From the NCBI RefSeq assembly GCF_014193585.1, contig NZ_BLXY01000001.1, positions 987,033-1,051,032 on the forward strand: DNA of 64,000 nt, in the 5' to 3' direction. The DNA is from Geomonas paludis. GTDB lineage: Bacteria > Desulfobacterota > Desulfuromonadia > Geobacterales > Geobacteraceae. The stretch's first letter is position 1. Each line of letters begins with the position of its first letter. This document shows positions 9,170 to 17,813 of the stretch, in pieces. Position numbers and translations under genes: made by a program. Under the pieces are notes generated by a model. That model searched no databases and had not been told where the DNA came from. It worked only from the letters and a program-made list of their open reading frames with translations.

Positions 9170-10060
9170 TCAAGTATTTTTTAAGTAGCCGCACTCGCGG
9201 CAGAGTTCGTCCAGCACCAGCTGCGTCAGCGCGAGACGCGGATGACGGCGCTTCTGGTACATGCCGACCCTCCTGACCAACTGGGGAGAGCCAAACGGCG
9301 TCAGCGTGAAATGCCTTTGCGCCTCCTGGAGCCGGCGCCGGTTCAGCGGCATGACCGCGATGCCCAGTCCCTCTTCCACCAGGCTCAGCGCAGCCTCCAG
9401 CGAATCGAACTCCATCACCTCGCGCGGGCGGATCCCCTGCGCCAGCAGCTGCCCGTCCACCAACGCTCCCGCCCAGGCAGTCTTGTCGAAGCGCACGAAG
9501 GGGTAGGCCTGGAAGAGATCGGCAACGGTGGCGGTTCCACTCCCCTTGGGCGCTACCACGAAGAAGGGTTCCTCGTCGTAGGGGCGCCACTGGTACTGCG
9601 CCGGGACGGCAAAGGGAGGCTCGGTGGTGAGGGCCGCGTCGAGGTCCCCCTCCTGAACCTGCCGCACCAGTTCCGCCGACAGGCTGGAGACCAGCCGCAC
9701 CTGCATCTCCTGGTGGTCCTTGCGCAGGCGTCCCAGGACGGGGGGGAGCGGCCCGGTGATCACCGTGGGGACTGCGCCCAGCGTCAGCACCCCCCGGATC
9801 GCCGCTGATGGCGACAGCTCGGTCTTGATGCCGTCGTAGAGCTCCAAGATCTCGCGGGCCCGTTCCACCACCAGCTTCCCGTTCAGGTTCAGCTTGGTGC
9901 CCCGGCCGGTGCGTTCGAAGAGCGGCACGCCCAGTTCTTCTTCCAGGTTCTTCATCTGCAGGCTGATGGCGGATTGGGTCAGGCAGAGCTGTTCCGCCGC
10001 CGCGGCAAAACTTCCTTTGCTGGCGATGGCGGTCAGGATGCGCAGGCTGCGTAGGGACAT
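9170..10060 (-). CDS. LysR-family transcriptional regulator
   Basis: This 296-residue protein has an N-terminal winged helix-turn-helix (residues 1-60: SLRSLRILTAIASKGSF, then AAEQLCLTQSAISLQMKNLE and PLFERTGRG). A periplasmic-binding-protein-like effector domain occupies the rest. LysR regulators bind a small co-inducer and commonly control an adjacent gene; here the next gene downstream on the same strand is the AEC transporter. The upstream toxin-antitoxin-like pair ends only 14 bp before its start, so it may be co-transcribed with that pair unless a promoter lies inside it. Confidence 0.92.
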   Translation of the reverse strand: MSLRSLRILTAIASKGSFAAAAEQLCLTQSAISLQMKNLEEELGVPLFERTGRGTKLNLNGKLVVERAREILELYDGIKTELSPSAAIRGVLTLGAVPTVITGPLPPVLGRLRKDHQEMQVRLVSSLSAELVRQVQEGDLDAALTTEPPFAVPAQYQWRPYDEEPFFVVAPKGSGTATVADLFQAYPFVRFDKTAWAGALVDGQLLAQGIRPREVMEFDSLEAALSLVEEGLGIAVMPLNRRRLQEAQRHFTLTPFGSPQLVRRVGMYQKRRHPRLALTQLVLDELCRECGYLKNT

Positions 10061-10074
10061 CAGGGGCTCCGGAA

Positions 10075-10446
10075 CTATGCTGCAATCGATCTTGAGAGAG
10101 ATACGTGTATCTCCACATCATCCCAAGGGACATAAACCTTGTCGTTGGCATCTTTAGCGATCAACCCGAGTCCCAGCAGGCCAACCACTGAACTGTGGAC
10201 ATTGCTGTAGTTCCGTCGCAGCGTCTTGGCCAGACGGTAGACCGATTGAGGGCCGGTTCGCTTCAGAGCGTCAAGAAGTTCCAGCCTCTTCGGAGTTATT
10301 TCACTGAAGAGTTGCGACGCCGTTGCGAAGTTGAGCTGGTAATCCGCGTCGGGAAGTCGTTCCCCGCTGTCGAGGCGTGCGGCAATATCCAGCAATTCGT
10401 TGTGTGTATCTTTGAAATTCGCTATGCCGATGATTGCTTTGGTCAT
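10075..10446 (-). CDS. HTH antitoxin-like transcriptional regulator (TumA/HVO_A0114-like)
   Basis: This 123-residue protein has a C-terminal winged-helix region: ITPKRLELLDALKRTGP, SVYRLAKTLRRNYSNVHSSV, then LGLGLIAKDAN and a basic/acidic wing. It resembles COG4190/HVO_A0114-type regulators. Its start overlaps the stop of the preceding small gene by 4 bp, which is the usual layout of TumE-TumA type II toxin-antitoxin operons: toxin first, DNA-binding antitoxin second. By analogy it would neutralise the partner and repress the operon. The family assignment is by recalled motif, not by search. Confidence 0.75.
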   Translation of the reverse strand: MTKAIIGIANFKDTHNELLDIAARLDSGERLPDADYQLNFATASQLFSEITPKRLELLDALKRTGPQSVYRLAKTLRRNYSNVHSSVVGLLGLGLIAKDANDKVYVPWDDVEIHVSLSRSIAA

Positions 10447-10739
10447 AAAAGGTCTCCTGCCAGCCTTTCTACGTCGTTATAAAAGTCCTGAATTAGGCGC
10501 TGGAGCGAGGAGAAGCAATAACCCTTCTCATGTCTCCCGTAGTGCACGTGGTCGCCTTTGCCAGTCTCATTGTCGTAACGGACGATGCATTTGCCGCTGT
10601 GGCCGCAGTACAAACGGTACTTTAAGCCGTGTGGTCGCTCCGCCGTCGGCTGTGGGAGCTGCCAAATCACCGCTTCCACGACCAACCCCGAATTGTAGAC
10701 CTCCTTTTTGGCGTAGACCAGCGTCGCACCCATAGGCAT
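10443..10739 (-). CDS. TumE-like (DUF6516) putative toxin
   Basis: This is a roughly 98-residue basic protein. The pattern KKEVYNSGLVVEAVIWQLP, HGLKYRLYCGHSG and VRYDNETGKGDHVHYG is characteristic of the TumE/DUF6516 family: an acidic-hydrophobic N-terminal strand, a central VRYDN box and the GDHxHxG motif. ATG 10739 (or 10733) is preferred over a TTG at 10766 because family members begin just before the first beta strand; no strong ribosome-binding site distinguishes them. It overlaps the HTH gene by 4 bp and starts about 40 bp after the sugar dehydrogenase stop. Toxicity is inferred from the family. Confidence 0.75.
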   Translation of the reverse strand: MPMGATLVYAKKEVYNSGLVVEAVIWQLPQPTAERPHGLKYRLYCGHSGKCIVRYDNETGKGDHVHYGRHEKGYCFSSLQRLIQDFYNDVERLAGDLL

Positions 10740-10781
10740 TCTATATGGTGTATTGCTGATGCGCAATATATTCGTATGCGA

Positions 10782-11948
10782 TCATGGTAAGGAAATCCGG
10801 TAGATGGTGCCGCTGCCGTAGTCGGCGAGGTAGAGTTCGCCGTCGTCGTCCTCGCCGAAGGTGGAGATGGCATAGGGAGTATCGATCAGGAGCTTGGTCT
10901 GCCACTTGCCGCCGACCCTGCGCAACCCCCGGATGCGGCCGCTGCAGAAATCCCCGTACAGGTAGGTGCCGCGCAACGCCTCTGCCTTGCCCCGGTAGAC
11001 GTAACCGCCGGTGACCGAGCAGTCGCCTTTGTCGTGGCGGTAGGCCGCGGCGGGGAGGGTGAGACCGGATTTCTTGCAGTCGGGCTTTTTGAAGCAGCGG
11101 TCCCCTTCCATGATGTTCCAGCCGTAGTTGGCGCCGGCCCCGGAACCGGCGGGCTGGAAGTCGATCTCTTCCACCTCGTCCTGGCCGACGTCGGCGATGT
11201 AGAGGTCGCCGGTGCCGCGATCGAAGGAAAAGCGCCAGGGGTTGCGCAGGCCATAGGCCCAGATCTCGTTGCCGAATGGGTTTTTGGGCAGCCGGTAGGA
11301 AGACGCGTCCGAGGTCACGTCGATGCGCAGGATCTTGCCGAGCAGGGTGTCGAGACGCTGCCCGTTGCCGTGCGGGTCGCCGCCGCTGCCGCCGTCACCC
11401 ATGCCGATGTAGAGCATTCCGTCCGGTCCGAAGGCGAGCTGGCCGCCGTTGTGGTTGGCGTAGGGCTGGACGATGGTGAGCAGTTCCTTGCGGCTGGCCG
11501 GATCGGCGCGGTCCGGGTGCTCACCCACCTTGAAGCTGGCGATGACCGTGTTGCCGATGTCGGTCCTGTTGGTGTAGTCGACGTAGAAGGTTTTGCGGGA
11601 GGCGAAGTCGGGGGGGAAGGCGAGGCCGAGCAGTCCCCGCTCACCCCCGGACTTCACCAGCGCGGTGATGTCGAGGAACGGGGCCGGATCGAGTACGCCG
11701 TTGCGAATGATCCTGATCCTGCCTGCCTGCTCGAGCACGAAAAGCCGTTTGCTGCCGTCTCTTGCGCTGACGATTGCGGTGGGCTGCTTGAGCCCCTTGA
11801 CTACCGGCGTCAGCGTCAGCTTGTCAGGAAAGCCGGCGCTTTCCGCGGGCGCGGCATGAGCCTTGCCGGCACTGCTAAAAAAGCCGATGCAAGCGGCAAT
11901 GGCACAGAGTGCGGCAGACAGTGGCAGCGAAACTCTTCTGCTGGTCAT
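10782..11948 (-). CDS. Secreted PQQ-dependent sugar dehydrogenase-like beta-propeller protein
   Basis: This 388-residue protein has a Sec signal peptide (SAALCAIAACIGFFSSAGKA, cleavage near AHA-AP). A GSDH/Hedgehog-interacting-protein-like six-bladed propeller follows: LKQPTAIVSARDGSKRLFVL, SGGERGLLGLAFPPDF, the DGMLYIGMGDGGSGGDP calcium/PQQ box, GLRNPWRFSFD, and YIADVGQDEVEEID. Family members oxidise aldose sugars or sorbosone with pyrroloquinoline quinone in the periplasm. Many homologues in non-PQQ producers have unknown substrates. ATG 11948 has an ideal GGGAGG site five bases upstream. The frame stays open far upstream, but that part is antisense to other genes. Confidence 0.88.
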   Translation of the reverse strand: MTSRRVSLPLSAALCAIAACIGFFSSAGKAHAAPAESAGFPDKLTLTPVVKGLKQPTAIVSARDGSKRLFVLEQAGRIRIIRNGVLDPAPFLDITALVKSGGERGLLGLAFPPDFASRKTFYVDYTNRTDIGNTVIASFKVGEHPDRADPASRKELLTIVQPYANHNGGQLAFGPDGMLYIGMGDGGSGGDPHGNGQRLDTLLGKILRIDVTSDASSYRLPKNPFGNEIWAYGLRNPWRFSFDRGTGDLYIADVGQDEVEEIDFQPAGSGAGANYGWNIMEGDRCFKKPDCKKSGLTLPAAAYRHDKGDCSVTGGYVYRGKAEALRGTYLYGDFCSGRIRGLRRVGGKWQTKLLIDTPYAISTFGEDDDGELYLADYGSGTIYRISLP

Positions 11949-12161
11949 GGATACCTCCCGGGCAGGGTGTGAACATGCGGCAGCGGGACGCGCCAAGTAT
12001 ATCGGGCGTGGGGGCGATGTCCACGCAGCCAGCAGCTGCCGGGATGAGGGCGGGAATGGCAGGAGAAGGGGCAACATATTTACATTGATAGTAATTAACG
12101 GTGCGTGATATGCTGCGCCTGCCGAAGGCGGTGTGACAAGCGTGTGATGACAGGGGGGATT

Positions 12162-13184
12162 ATGAAAAGGTGGATGGTCAACGTTGTCATGTCGGTCATG
12201 TTCTCGCTCTTCCTGACTCCAGCCGCAGGTGCGGTGACAGCATGGTGGCTGGAGCCGGGGATAACGGTTGAGGCGGACGAAGCGGTAACTCCTGCCGCTG
12301 CGACCGGGCAGCCGCTTGCCGTCACCAGCGCCAACAACTCGCTCGGGACCGCCCGGGCCTTGAAGGTCGGGGGCGCGCCGGTGGATGGTGTCATCGTGGC
12401 GGGGACCAAGAACTGGTACGTTGTGGCGGCCGAAGATGGCCCCGGCTACATCCGCATCGGTTCGACCGGTCCGCTGCTGATCGAGGATGCCGTCGAGCTC
12501 CCCGGAAAGGACGCCGCCGCAGTGGGGCCCTGGTCCCGCAAAAGCGTCGCACCGCAACATGGGGCGCAACTGATTGAGACGTCGATGATCTCCATAACCG
12601 ACCTCGCCCGCATCCGTAAGGCCCGGCGCGGGTTGATCCGGATCAGCACCGAGAGCACCACGCCGGTCGCGCACCGGATCTCCTTCGTTGCCGAACTCCC
12701 CCAGAGCCGGATCGGGTCCGCTTACGGCCCGGGGAGCGCCGCCAACCAGTACATCCTGGCGCTGGCCAACGGCGGCCCTTTGACCGACCTGTACCGCACC
12801 ACCCGCATCCGTTACAGCAGGGAGCGCGCAATGGCGCTTCGGGACCAGCTGTTCGGCAAGGGGGGCGCCGCCTCCCAGTTTTTCCGGGTGCACCAAAAGG
12901 ATCTTTCCCTCGACCCCAATGTCAGTGACGGGCTCCCCGTCCAGCACATCATCCTTTCCGATGACCAGTCCCGGCACTGGGCCTTCCTGATCACCTGCGA
13001 GCAGCGCGACGGGTTGTGGGTGGTTGTCGACGCCCGCAGGGACCCGGAACTGAGCGATGCAGAGGTGGCGGCCATCGTCCGCCGCGACCAGGAGGCGAGC
13101 GGCAATTTCAGGAGCGGCGAGGCCGCCAGGGAGAGCGGCGCTCCGGCCAAACCACTGCCGGCAGGCAAGGCAAAGGGCAAATAA
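12162..13184 (+). CDS. Exported protein of unknown function
   Basis: This 340-residue protein begins with a Sec signal (WMVNVVMSVMFSLFLTPAAGA) preceded by a strong GGGGGG ribosome-binding site at 12153-12158, which decides for ATG 12162. The mature part is soluble, has no cysteine cluster or recognisable enzyme motif until a single Cys in FLITCEQ, and ends in an Ala/Lys-rich low-complexity tail. Residues 220-290 (QYILALANGGPLTD, LSDDQSRHWAFLITC) look like a compact alpha/beta domain. I do not recognise the family. It is followed after 57 bp by the iron permease-like gene on the same strand, so the two may be co-transcribed. Confidence 0.75.
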   Translation: MKRWMVNVVMSVMFSLFLTPAAGAVTAWWLEPGITVEADEAVTPAAATGQPLAVTSANNSLGTARALKVGGAPVDGVIVAGTKNWYVVAAEDGPGYIRIGSTGPLLIEDAVELPGKDAAAVGPWSRKSVAPQHGAQLIETSMISITDLARIRKARRGLIRISTESTTPVAHRISFVAELPQSRIGSAYGPGSAANQYILALANGGPLTDLYRTTRIRYSRERAMALRDQLFGKGGAASQFFRVHQKDLSLDPNVSDGLPVQHIILSDDQSRHWAFLITCEQRDGLWVVVDARRDPELSDAEVAAIVRRDQEASGNFRSGEAARESGAPAKPLPAGKAKGK

Positions 13185-13241
13185 CCGGGCGCCGGGAGAG
13201 AGGCTTGCCGGTCCCCGGCAGACCGATGGACAGGAGGAGTC

Positions 13242-13661
13242 ATGGAACAACACATGTCCCGTTTCAGCCGCTTCGCCACCTGGGCCTCCCATAGCTCGGG
13301 ACACCCGTCCTCCTTCATCTTCGCCCTCGCCATCATCGCGGTATGGGCCGTCACCGGGCCCTTGTTCAAGTTCAGCGATACCTGGCAGCTGGTCATCAAT
13401 ACCAGCACCACCATCATCACCTTTTTGATGGTCTTCGTGATTCAGAACACCCAGAACCGCGATTCCGCGGCCACTCAGCTCAAGTTGGACGAGATCATCC
13501 GGTCGCTGGAGGGGGCGAACAACGCACTGCTCAACATGGAGGAACTGGACGAGAAAGATCTCGAGTCGATCCGGGAGAGCTATCTGAAACTGGCTGAGGA
13601 AGCGCGCGCCAACTTGCGCAAGGGAAGAAAACAAAGGCAGGCCAGCCCCCCCGCCGTGTAA
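13242..13661 (+). CDS. Low-affinity iron permease-like membrane protein
   Basis: This 139-residue protein has two membrane helices (SSFIFALAIIAVWAVTGPLF; LVINTSTTIITFLMVFVIQN) joined by FKFSDTWQ. This is the signature of the PF04120 low-affinity iron permease family, including the invariant NTSTTIITFLMVFVIQ-like segment and the following NTQNRD. A charged amphipathic C-terminal tail follows. Members are annotated from yeast FET4, but the bacterial proteins are much shorter and transport is unproven. A GACAGGAGGAG ribosome-binding site precedes ATG 13242. Neighbours are an exported unknown and a 54-residue membrane peptide on the same strand. Confidence 0.85.
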   Translation: MEQHMSRFSRFATWASHSSGHPSSFIFALAIIAVWAVTGPLFKFSDTWQLVINTSTTIITFLMVFVIQNTQNRDSAATQLKLDEIIRSLEGANNALLNMEELDEKDLESIRESYLKLAEEARANLRKGRKQRQASPPAV

Positions 13662-13718
13662 GGGATACGACTCACCGGCGGCGGATGGAGCATTTACATG
13701 TTTTGAAGGAGGGACACT

Positions 13719-13883
13719 ATGTCGACACCACTAATTGCCCTGGCGGCGATCCTGGCGTTCTTCGCCGTGGTCATCATTCCGTTCATGTTCATGAAAAGCG
13801 GCCAGCAGCCGACCGTCGAGCCGCAGCACGATCATGGTGACCACGGCAAGAGGGTTACCCGGAAGAAGAAAAAGAAACGGTAG
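13719..13883 (+). CDS. Small single-pass membrane protein (54 aa) with His/Asp and poly-Lys tail
   Basis: A 54-codon frame starts at ATG 13719 behind a strong GAAGGAGGG ribosome-binding site (13706-13713). It encodes one hydrophobic helix (LIALAAILAFFAVVIIPFMF), a His/Asp-rich stretch (QHDHGDHGK) that could bind metal, and a basic tail ending KKKKKR before TAG at 13881-13883. The strong start site, codon use and clean helix make it a likely real gene. It follows the iron permease-like gene by 57 bp and may belong to the same transcript. Function unknown. Confidence 0.72.
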   Translation: MSTPLIALAAILAFFAVVIIPFMFMKSGQQPTVEPQHDHGDHGKRVTRKKKKKR

Positions 13884-13910
13884 CTACCTGGGCGGTGATG
13901 CAGCCTCTGC

Positions 13911-16900
13911 TTATCTCGCGATGGCGTTGAACTCGACGCGGCTGCGGGTAGCGGATTCTTTTTCCGGCGCCTGGTAGATGTTGTCACTGGCCTGGAACAG
14001 CTTTTCCGGCGGCAGCCCCCCCTTGGTGACCAGGTAGTTGATCACGTTGGCGCTACGCTCCCGCGCCAGCGATTGCAGCTCGTTCTCCCCGACCACGGTG
14101 TTGGCGACGATCAGTTTCTTCATCTCGTTGTCGGGGAGGTCCTTCACCATCCCCAGGGCGTTGCGCGGCTTGGGAAACTTCTCCTTCTTGTAGACCGCCT
14201 TCAGAAACTTCGAATATTCTTCCGCAGAGAGCTGGACGTTCGCGCCGCTGTCGCCTTCCTTGGTCTGCTGCTCCTTGACCAGGTGCAGGAACTTCTCGTT
14301 CTTAACCTTGCGCGTCAGCAGCTCCTGCCGATACCCCTCCGGATCTTTTCCTTTATCCACGAATCCCTTGATCTCCACCTTGAGCCCCGGGCGGTCCGCC
14401 AGCACCTTGGCCAGTTGGGTCAGCTTCTTTTCCTCGTCTGCCGGCAAGTCGCTGGAGCCGGGGGGGAAAGTGATGACGCTGAAATCCTGTCCGCTGCCGC
14501 CAAGCGACGAGAGCAGGGCGAAGGGGGAGGTGGCCGCCTTGACCAGCAGGTTCTTCAGCACCTGGCCGATCAGGCCCCAGATGCTGAACTGCGGGTCGTC
14601 GGTGCGGCCGGTCACCGGGAGGTCGAGATGGATCTCCCCCTTGCGGTCTTTGAGGAGGGCGACGGCGAGTCGGACCGGGAGGCTGGTCGCCTGGCTGCTC
14701 TCCACTTTCTTGCCGAAGGTGAACTGGTCGATGAACACCTTGTTCTCGGAGGTGAGCTGCTTTCTCTCGATGAGGTACTTGAGATCGAGGAACAGCTTCC
14801 CCTTGTCGATGGCGTAGCCGAGGTAGGTGCCGGAATACGGCGTCACCGGGGAGAGCTCGATATCGCGGAAGGACACCTTGAGGTCGACGAAGAGGTCGTC
14901 CCGCAGCGGGTTGAGCCTTCCGGTGATCTGCATCGGCGAGTGGTTTTCCAGGTTGCCGCGCAGGTCGACGTCCGCGAACTTCGATTCTTCGGAGGTCAGC
15001 CCGCTGACCCGTCCGCCCAGGTTGTAGAAGGTGCTGTTGAAGGTCTGGGGCAGGTGGTTGTCCGTGAAGGCGAGGGTCCCGTTCTGGATGGTGACGCTGC
15101 CGACGGAGACCTGGCGCTGGGGAGCCGGCGCCTGCGCTGCGGCAACCGTTGCGGCGGCGGGCGCAGGTTTCGCCACGGCCGGGGCGGAGGCCTGGACGGT
15201 TGCCGGAAGGGGGACTGGCTCCTTCTTCACCAGGTCCTGGAGGTTCAGCGTCCCGTCCCTTCTGATGATGATGCGGGAGTAGACGTCGTTCAGTGCCACT
15301 TCGCGGACGCTGAGCGCGAAGGGGTCGAAGTTGCCTTGGAACTCGTCGAACTGCAGGCTCTCCCATTTCAGGAGGTCCTGGTCACCGACGGCGTCGATGC
15401 TGTGGAAGTCGCGCACCCCGGCGTTGCCCCGGAAACTCCCCTTGGCCTTGCCGTCCTTCAGGGCGAGGTCGAGGCTCACGGTCGTGTCCAGCGAGCCTGC
15501 GAGCACCGAGAAGTTGAAGGTGTCGGGGAAGTAGGGCTCGAAATCGGCGATGGGGAGCCGCGCGATGCCGACGCTCCCCCGGTAGCGGAAGGGAGCGGGG
15601 GTGACCGTGCCGTTCAGCTTGAGGGTAGCACCCTTGCCGTAGGTGGCGGCGAAGCGCAGGGGCGCCGGGGCGAACTTCGGACCCTGCAGGTTGGAGAGGG
15701 TCAGGTTCGTGTTGCGCAGGGTGTAACGCGGCGGCTCTTCGAAGGTCTTGTCGGTGAAGGCGAAGTTGAGCTTTTCCAGCTGGATCTGCCTCAGCAGGTA
15801 CGACATCTCCTTGCGCGGTGCGCCTGCCGTCGAGGGCGAGGCCCTGCCGCGCGGCGGGCGGGCTGCTGCGGGTGCCTGGGCAGCCGATTGGCCGGCGAAC
15901 AGCGAAAGGAGCGACAACTTGCCGTCGGCCTCCTTGGACAGCGACATGTTCCCTCGGGACAGGCGGATGTCTCCGATTTCCAGGCGGTTGTCGCTTTGGC
16001 GGAAGGCGGCGTCCTTTACCTGGAAGGAGGCGAGGTCGAATCCTTCCTTGTTGCCGTAGCGGGCGCCAAGACCTGCGACGGAAAGGCTCCCTTTCTGCAC
16101 CGTAAGGCCGGCGGGCTCGCTGTAGCCGATTTCGGTGGCGAGGCCCAGGGTGCCTTGCACCGGTGCGGTCAGGTACCGGTCCAGGTACGGCCAGGCGCGC
16201 TGGAGCTTCAGCCCCGCGAGCTGTATGGTCGAGGTGACGGTAAGCGGAGTGGAGGAGAATTTCCCTTCCGTCTTCAGCGTCGCCCCCTGGTCCGGTTTTA
16301 GCGAGAGCTGGTAGCTCGCCGCAGCTCCCGGCGCGGTGCTGACGTTGCTGGCCAAGAGCTCGATGTCCGCGATGGTGGTCGTGAAGCCCCCTTTGGGGAG
16401 ATCGTCGCGGAAGTGGACGGTCGCTTTGCTGCAGGAGAAGGAGGAAACCTGGAGGGCGGTCTTCTGGTCCGCCTCGTTCGTCTTCTTCGCCTCCTCCGCG
16501 TTCTTCGCCGGGGTGATGAGCCGGGAGTACATCCACTCCCCCCGCTGGTTGCGCTCGACGAAAAGCTCCAGGCCGTCGGCGGTGATGGACTGAAACTGGA
16601 AGTTTCCAGCCAGAGCCTCAAGTCGGGCCGCCTTCACCTGCAGCGAGGGGAGGCGGAGCAACGGTTTCCCGCCGGGGAGATCGACCGCGACCGCATCCAG
16701 CCTGGTCAATCCTTTCAGGGTCAACTCCGGCTTCCGGTCGGCGGAGATGCGGTAGGCGAGATCGAGGTTCGCGGTCAACGTGCCGGAGGTGAGATCGGCA
16801 GGGGGCTTGACCGGGTAGTAGGCCACGTAGTGGGGCAGGCTCAGTTGTTGCAGCCCGATGTGCACCGAGGTTTCCAGCGACTTGCTGAGGGGCTTCAGCT

Positions 16901-17516
16901 TTCCGGCAAAGCTGAAGGGGGCGCCGTTGACCACGGCGGAGATACGCGGGTCGATGTATTTCTCCGCCAGGTAGGGGCTGTTGCTGATGAACGGCAGCGC
17001 GATGTCGAGGCTGCGGACGCTGTGTTTCCTCCCGCCGCCGACGATACGGTCGTCGAAGTCGATGGATCCGCTCTTCAGGCGGATGTTGTTCAGGGAGAAG
17101 CGCAGCGGGGCCTTTTTCTCGCTCTCCTTCTCCTTGGGTTGCCGCTCGACGATGTCGCTGAAGTTGAAGCGGTTGGGGGCGGTGCGCACCAGGTTGATGG
17201 TCGGGGTGTCGAGGGTGATCTCGGAGACGATCAGCGCCCTCTTGAAGATGGATGCCGGCGAGAGTGAGGCATCTAGCGCGCGGAAGGCGACCAGCGGCGG
17301 CCCGGTTTTTTCGGCAACGGCGAAGTCCCTCACGGCAACGTGCAGGGTGAAGGGGTTGAGGCTGACTGAGCCGATGCGTGTCGTGCGTCCCGTGGCATCT
17401 TCGATGGCAGCAACAGCCTTGTTTTTTATGATGATTGGCAGAACCGCTGCAATAAAAACAATGAGCGCGGCAAGTACTGCCACAGTTATGAGGCAATATT
17501 TGTTGAGCTTTGGCAA
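13911..17516 (-). CDS. DUF748 / AsmA-like giant envelope protein
   Basis: This 1201-residue protein has an N-terminal membrane anchor (YCLITVAVLAALIVFIAAVL) and then a long periplasmic beta-rich body. It contains the DUF748 family hallmarks: GRTTRIGSVSLNPFTLHV near the N-terminus, repeated strand motifs ending in DLKVSFRDIELSPVTPYSG and YLGYAIDKGKLFLDLKY, and LALLKDRKGEIHLDLPVTG. The C-terminal 180 residues resemble an OmpA-like/Pal peptidoglycan-binding fold (SVITFPPGSSDL ... LKVEIKGFVD). AsmA/TamB-like proteins of this type are thought to help lipid or protein traffic to the outer membrane. A short Ala/Pro-rich linker lies near residue 760. It is monocistronic, converging on the 54-residue peptide gene. 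Confidence 0.9.
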   Translation of the reverse strand: MPKLNKYCLITVAVLAALIVFIAAVLPIIIKNKAVAAIEDATGRTTRIGSVSLNPFTLHVAVRDFAVAEKTGPPLVAFRALDASLSPASIFKRALIVSEITLDTPTINLVRTAPNRFNFSDIVERQPKEKESEKKAPLRFSLNNIRLKSGSIDFDDRIVGGGRKHSVRSLDIALPFISNSPYLAEKYIDPRISAVVNGAPFSFAGKLKPLSKSLETSVHIGLQQLSLPHYVAYYPVKPPADLTSGTLTANLDLAYRISADRKPELTLKGLTRLDAVAVDLPGGKPLLRLPSLQVKAARLEALAGNFQFQSITADGLELFVERNQRGEWMYSRLITPAKNAEEAKKTNEADQKTALQVSSFSCSKATVHFRDDLPKGGFTTTIADIELLASNVSTAPGAAASYQLSLKPDQGATLKTEGKFSSTPLTVTSTIQLAGLKLQRAWPYLDRYLTAPVQGTLGLATEIGYSEPAGLTVQKGSLSVAGLGARYGNKEGFDLASFQVKDAAFRQSDNRLEIGDIRLSRGNMSLSKEADGKLSLLSLFAGQSAAQAPAAARPPRGRASPSTAGAPRKEMSYLLRQIQLEKLNFAFTDKTFEEPPRYTLRNTNLTLSNLQGPKFAPAPLRFAATYGKGATLKLNGTVTPAPFRYRGSVGIARLPIADFEPYFPDTFNFSVLAGSLDTTVSLDLALKDGKAKGSFRGNAGVRDFHSIDAVGDQDLLKWESLQFDEFQGNFDPFALSVREVALNDVYSRIIIRRDGTLNLQDLVKKEPVPLPATVQASAPAVAKPAPAAATVAAAQAPAPQRQVSVGSVTIQNGTLAFTDNHLPQTFNSTFYNLGGRVSGLTSEESKFADVDLRGNLENHSPMQITGRLNPLRDDLFVDLKVSFRDIELSPVTPYSGTYLGYAIDKGKLFLDLKYLIERKQLTSENKVFIDQFTFGKKVESSQATSLPVRLAVALLKDRKGEIHLDLPVTGRTDDPQFSIWGLIGQVLKNLLVKAATSPFALLSSLGGSGQDFSVITFPPGSSDLPADEEKKLTQLAKVLADRPGLKVEIKGFVDKGKDPEGYRQELLTRKVKNEKFLHLVKEQQTKEGDSGANVQLSAEEYSKFLKAVYKKEKFPKPRNALGMVKDLPDNEMKKLIVANTVVGENELQSLARERSANVINYLVTKGGLPPEKLFQASDNIYQAPEKESATRSRVEFNAIAR

Positions 17517-17813
17517 GGGGAACCTCGTTTACTGCCTTGGATTTCCATTTACTATAAGTTAACACGTTTGTGACAAAGCGCACGCGGCCGTGGCACACTG
17601 TACAGCCGCAACTCAAGGTTGCGCACGAAGCGAAGCAGGCATAAGTAAAAACGCTTGCCAGAAGAGGTCTTTTCAAACTAACTGGAGACAAATAAAAGGC
17701 TGGGCAATCTGCATCGTGCCGGTTAAGATCTCACATTCGTGTGCTGTGCTGAGAGTGTCAAAGGCCAGGGGGGCGGAAGTTTTGGGTAAGGGGCGAGAGA
17801 CGTGGGGGGCAGC

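Noticed and set aside
11949-13634. Upstream in-frame extension of the sugar dehydrogenase to about 950 codons
   Set aside because: The extension is antisense to the exported unknown and permease-like genes; the true start at 11948 has an ideal ribosome-binding site and signal peptide.
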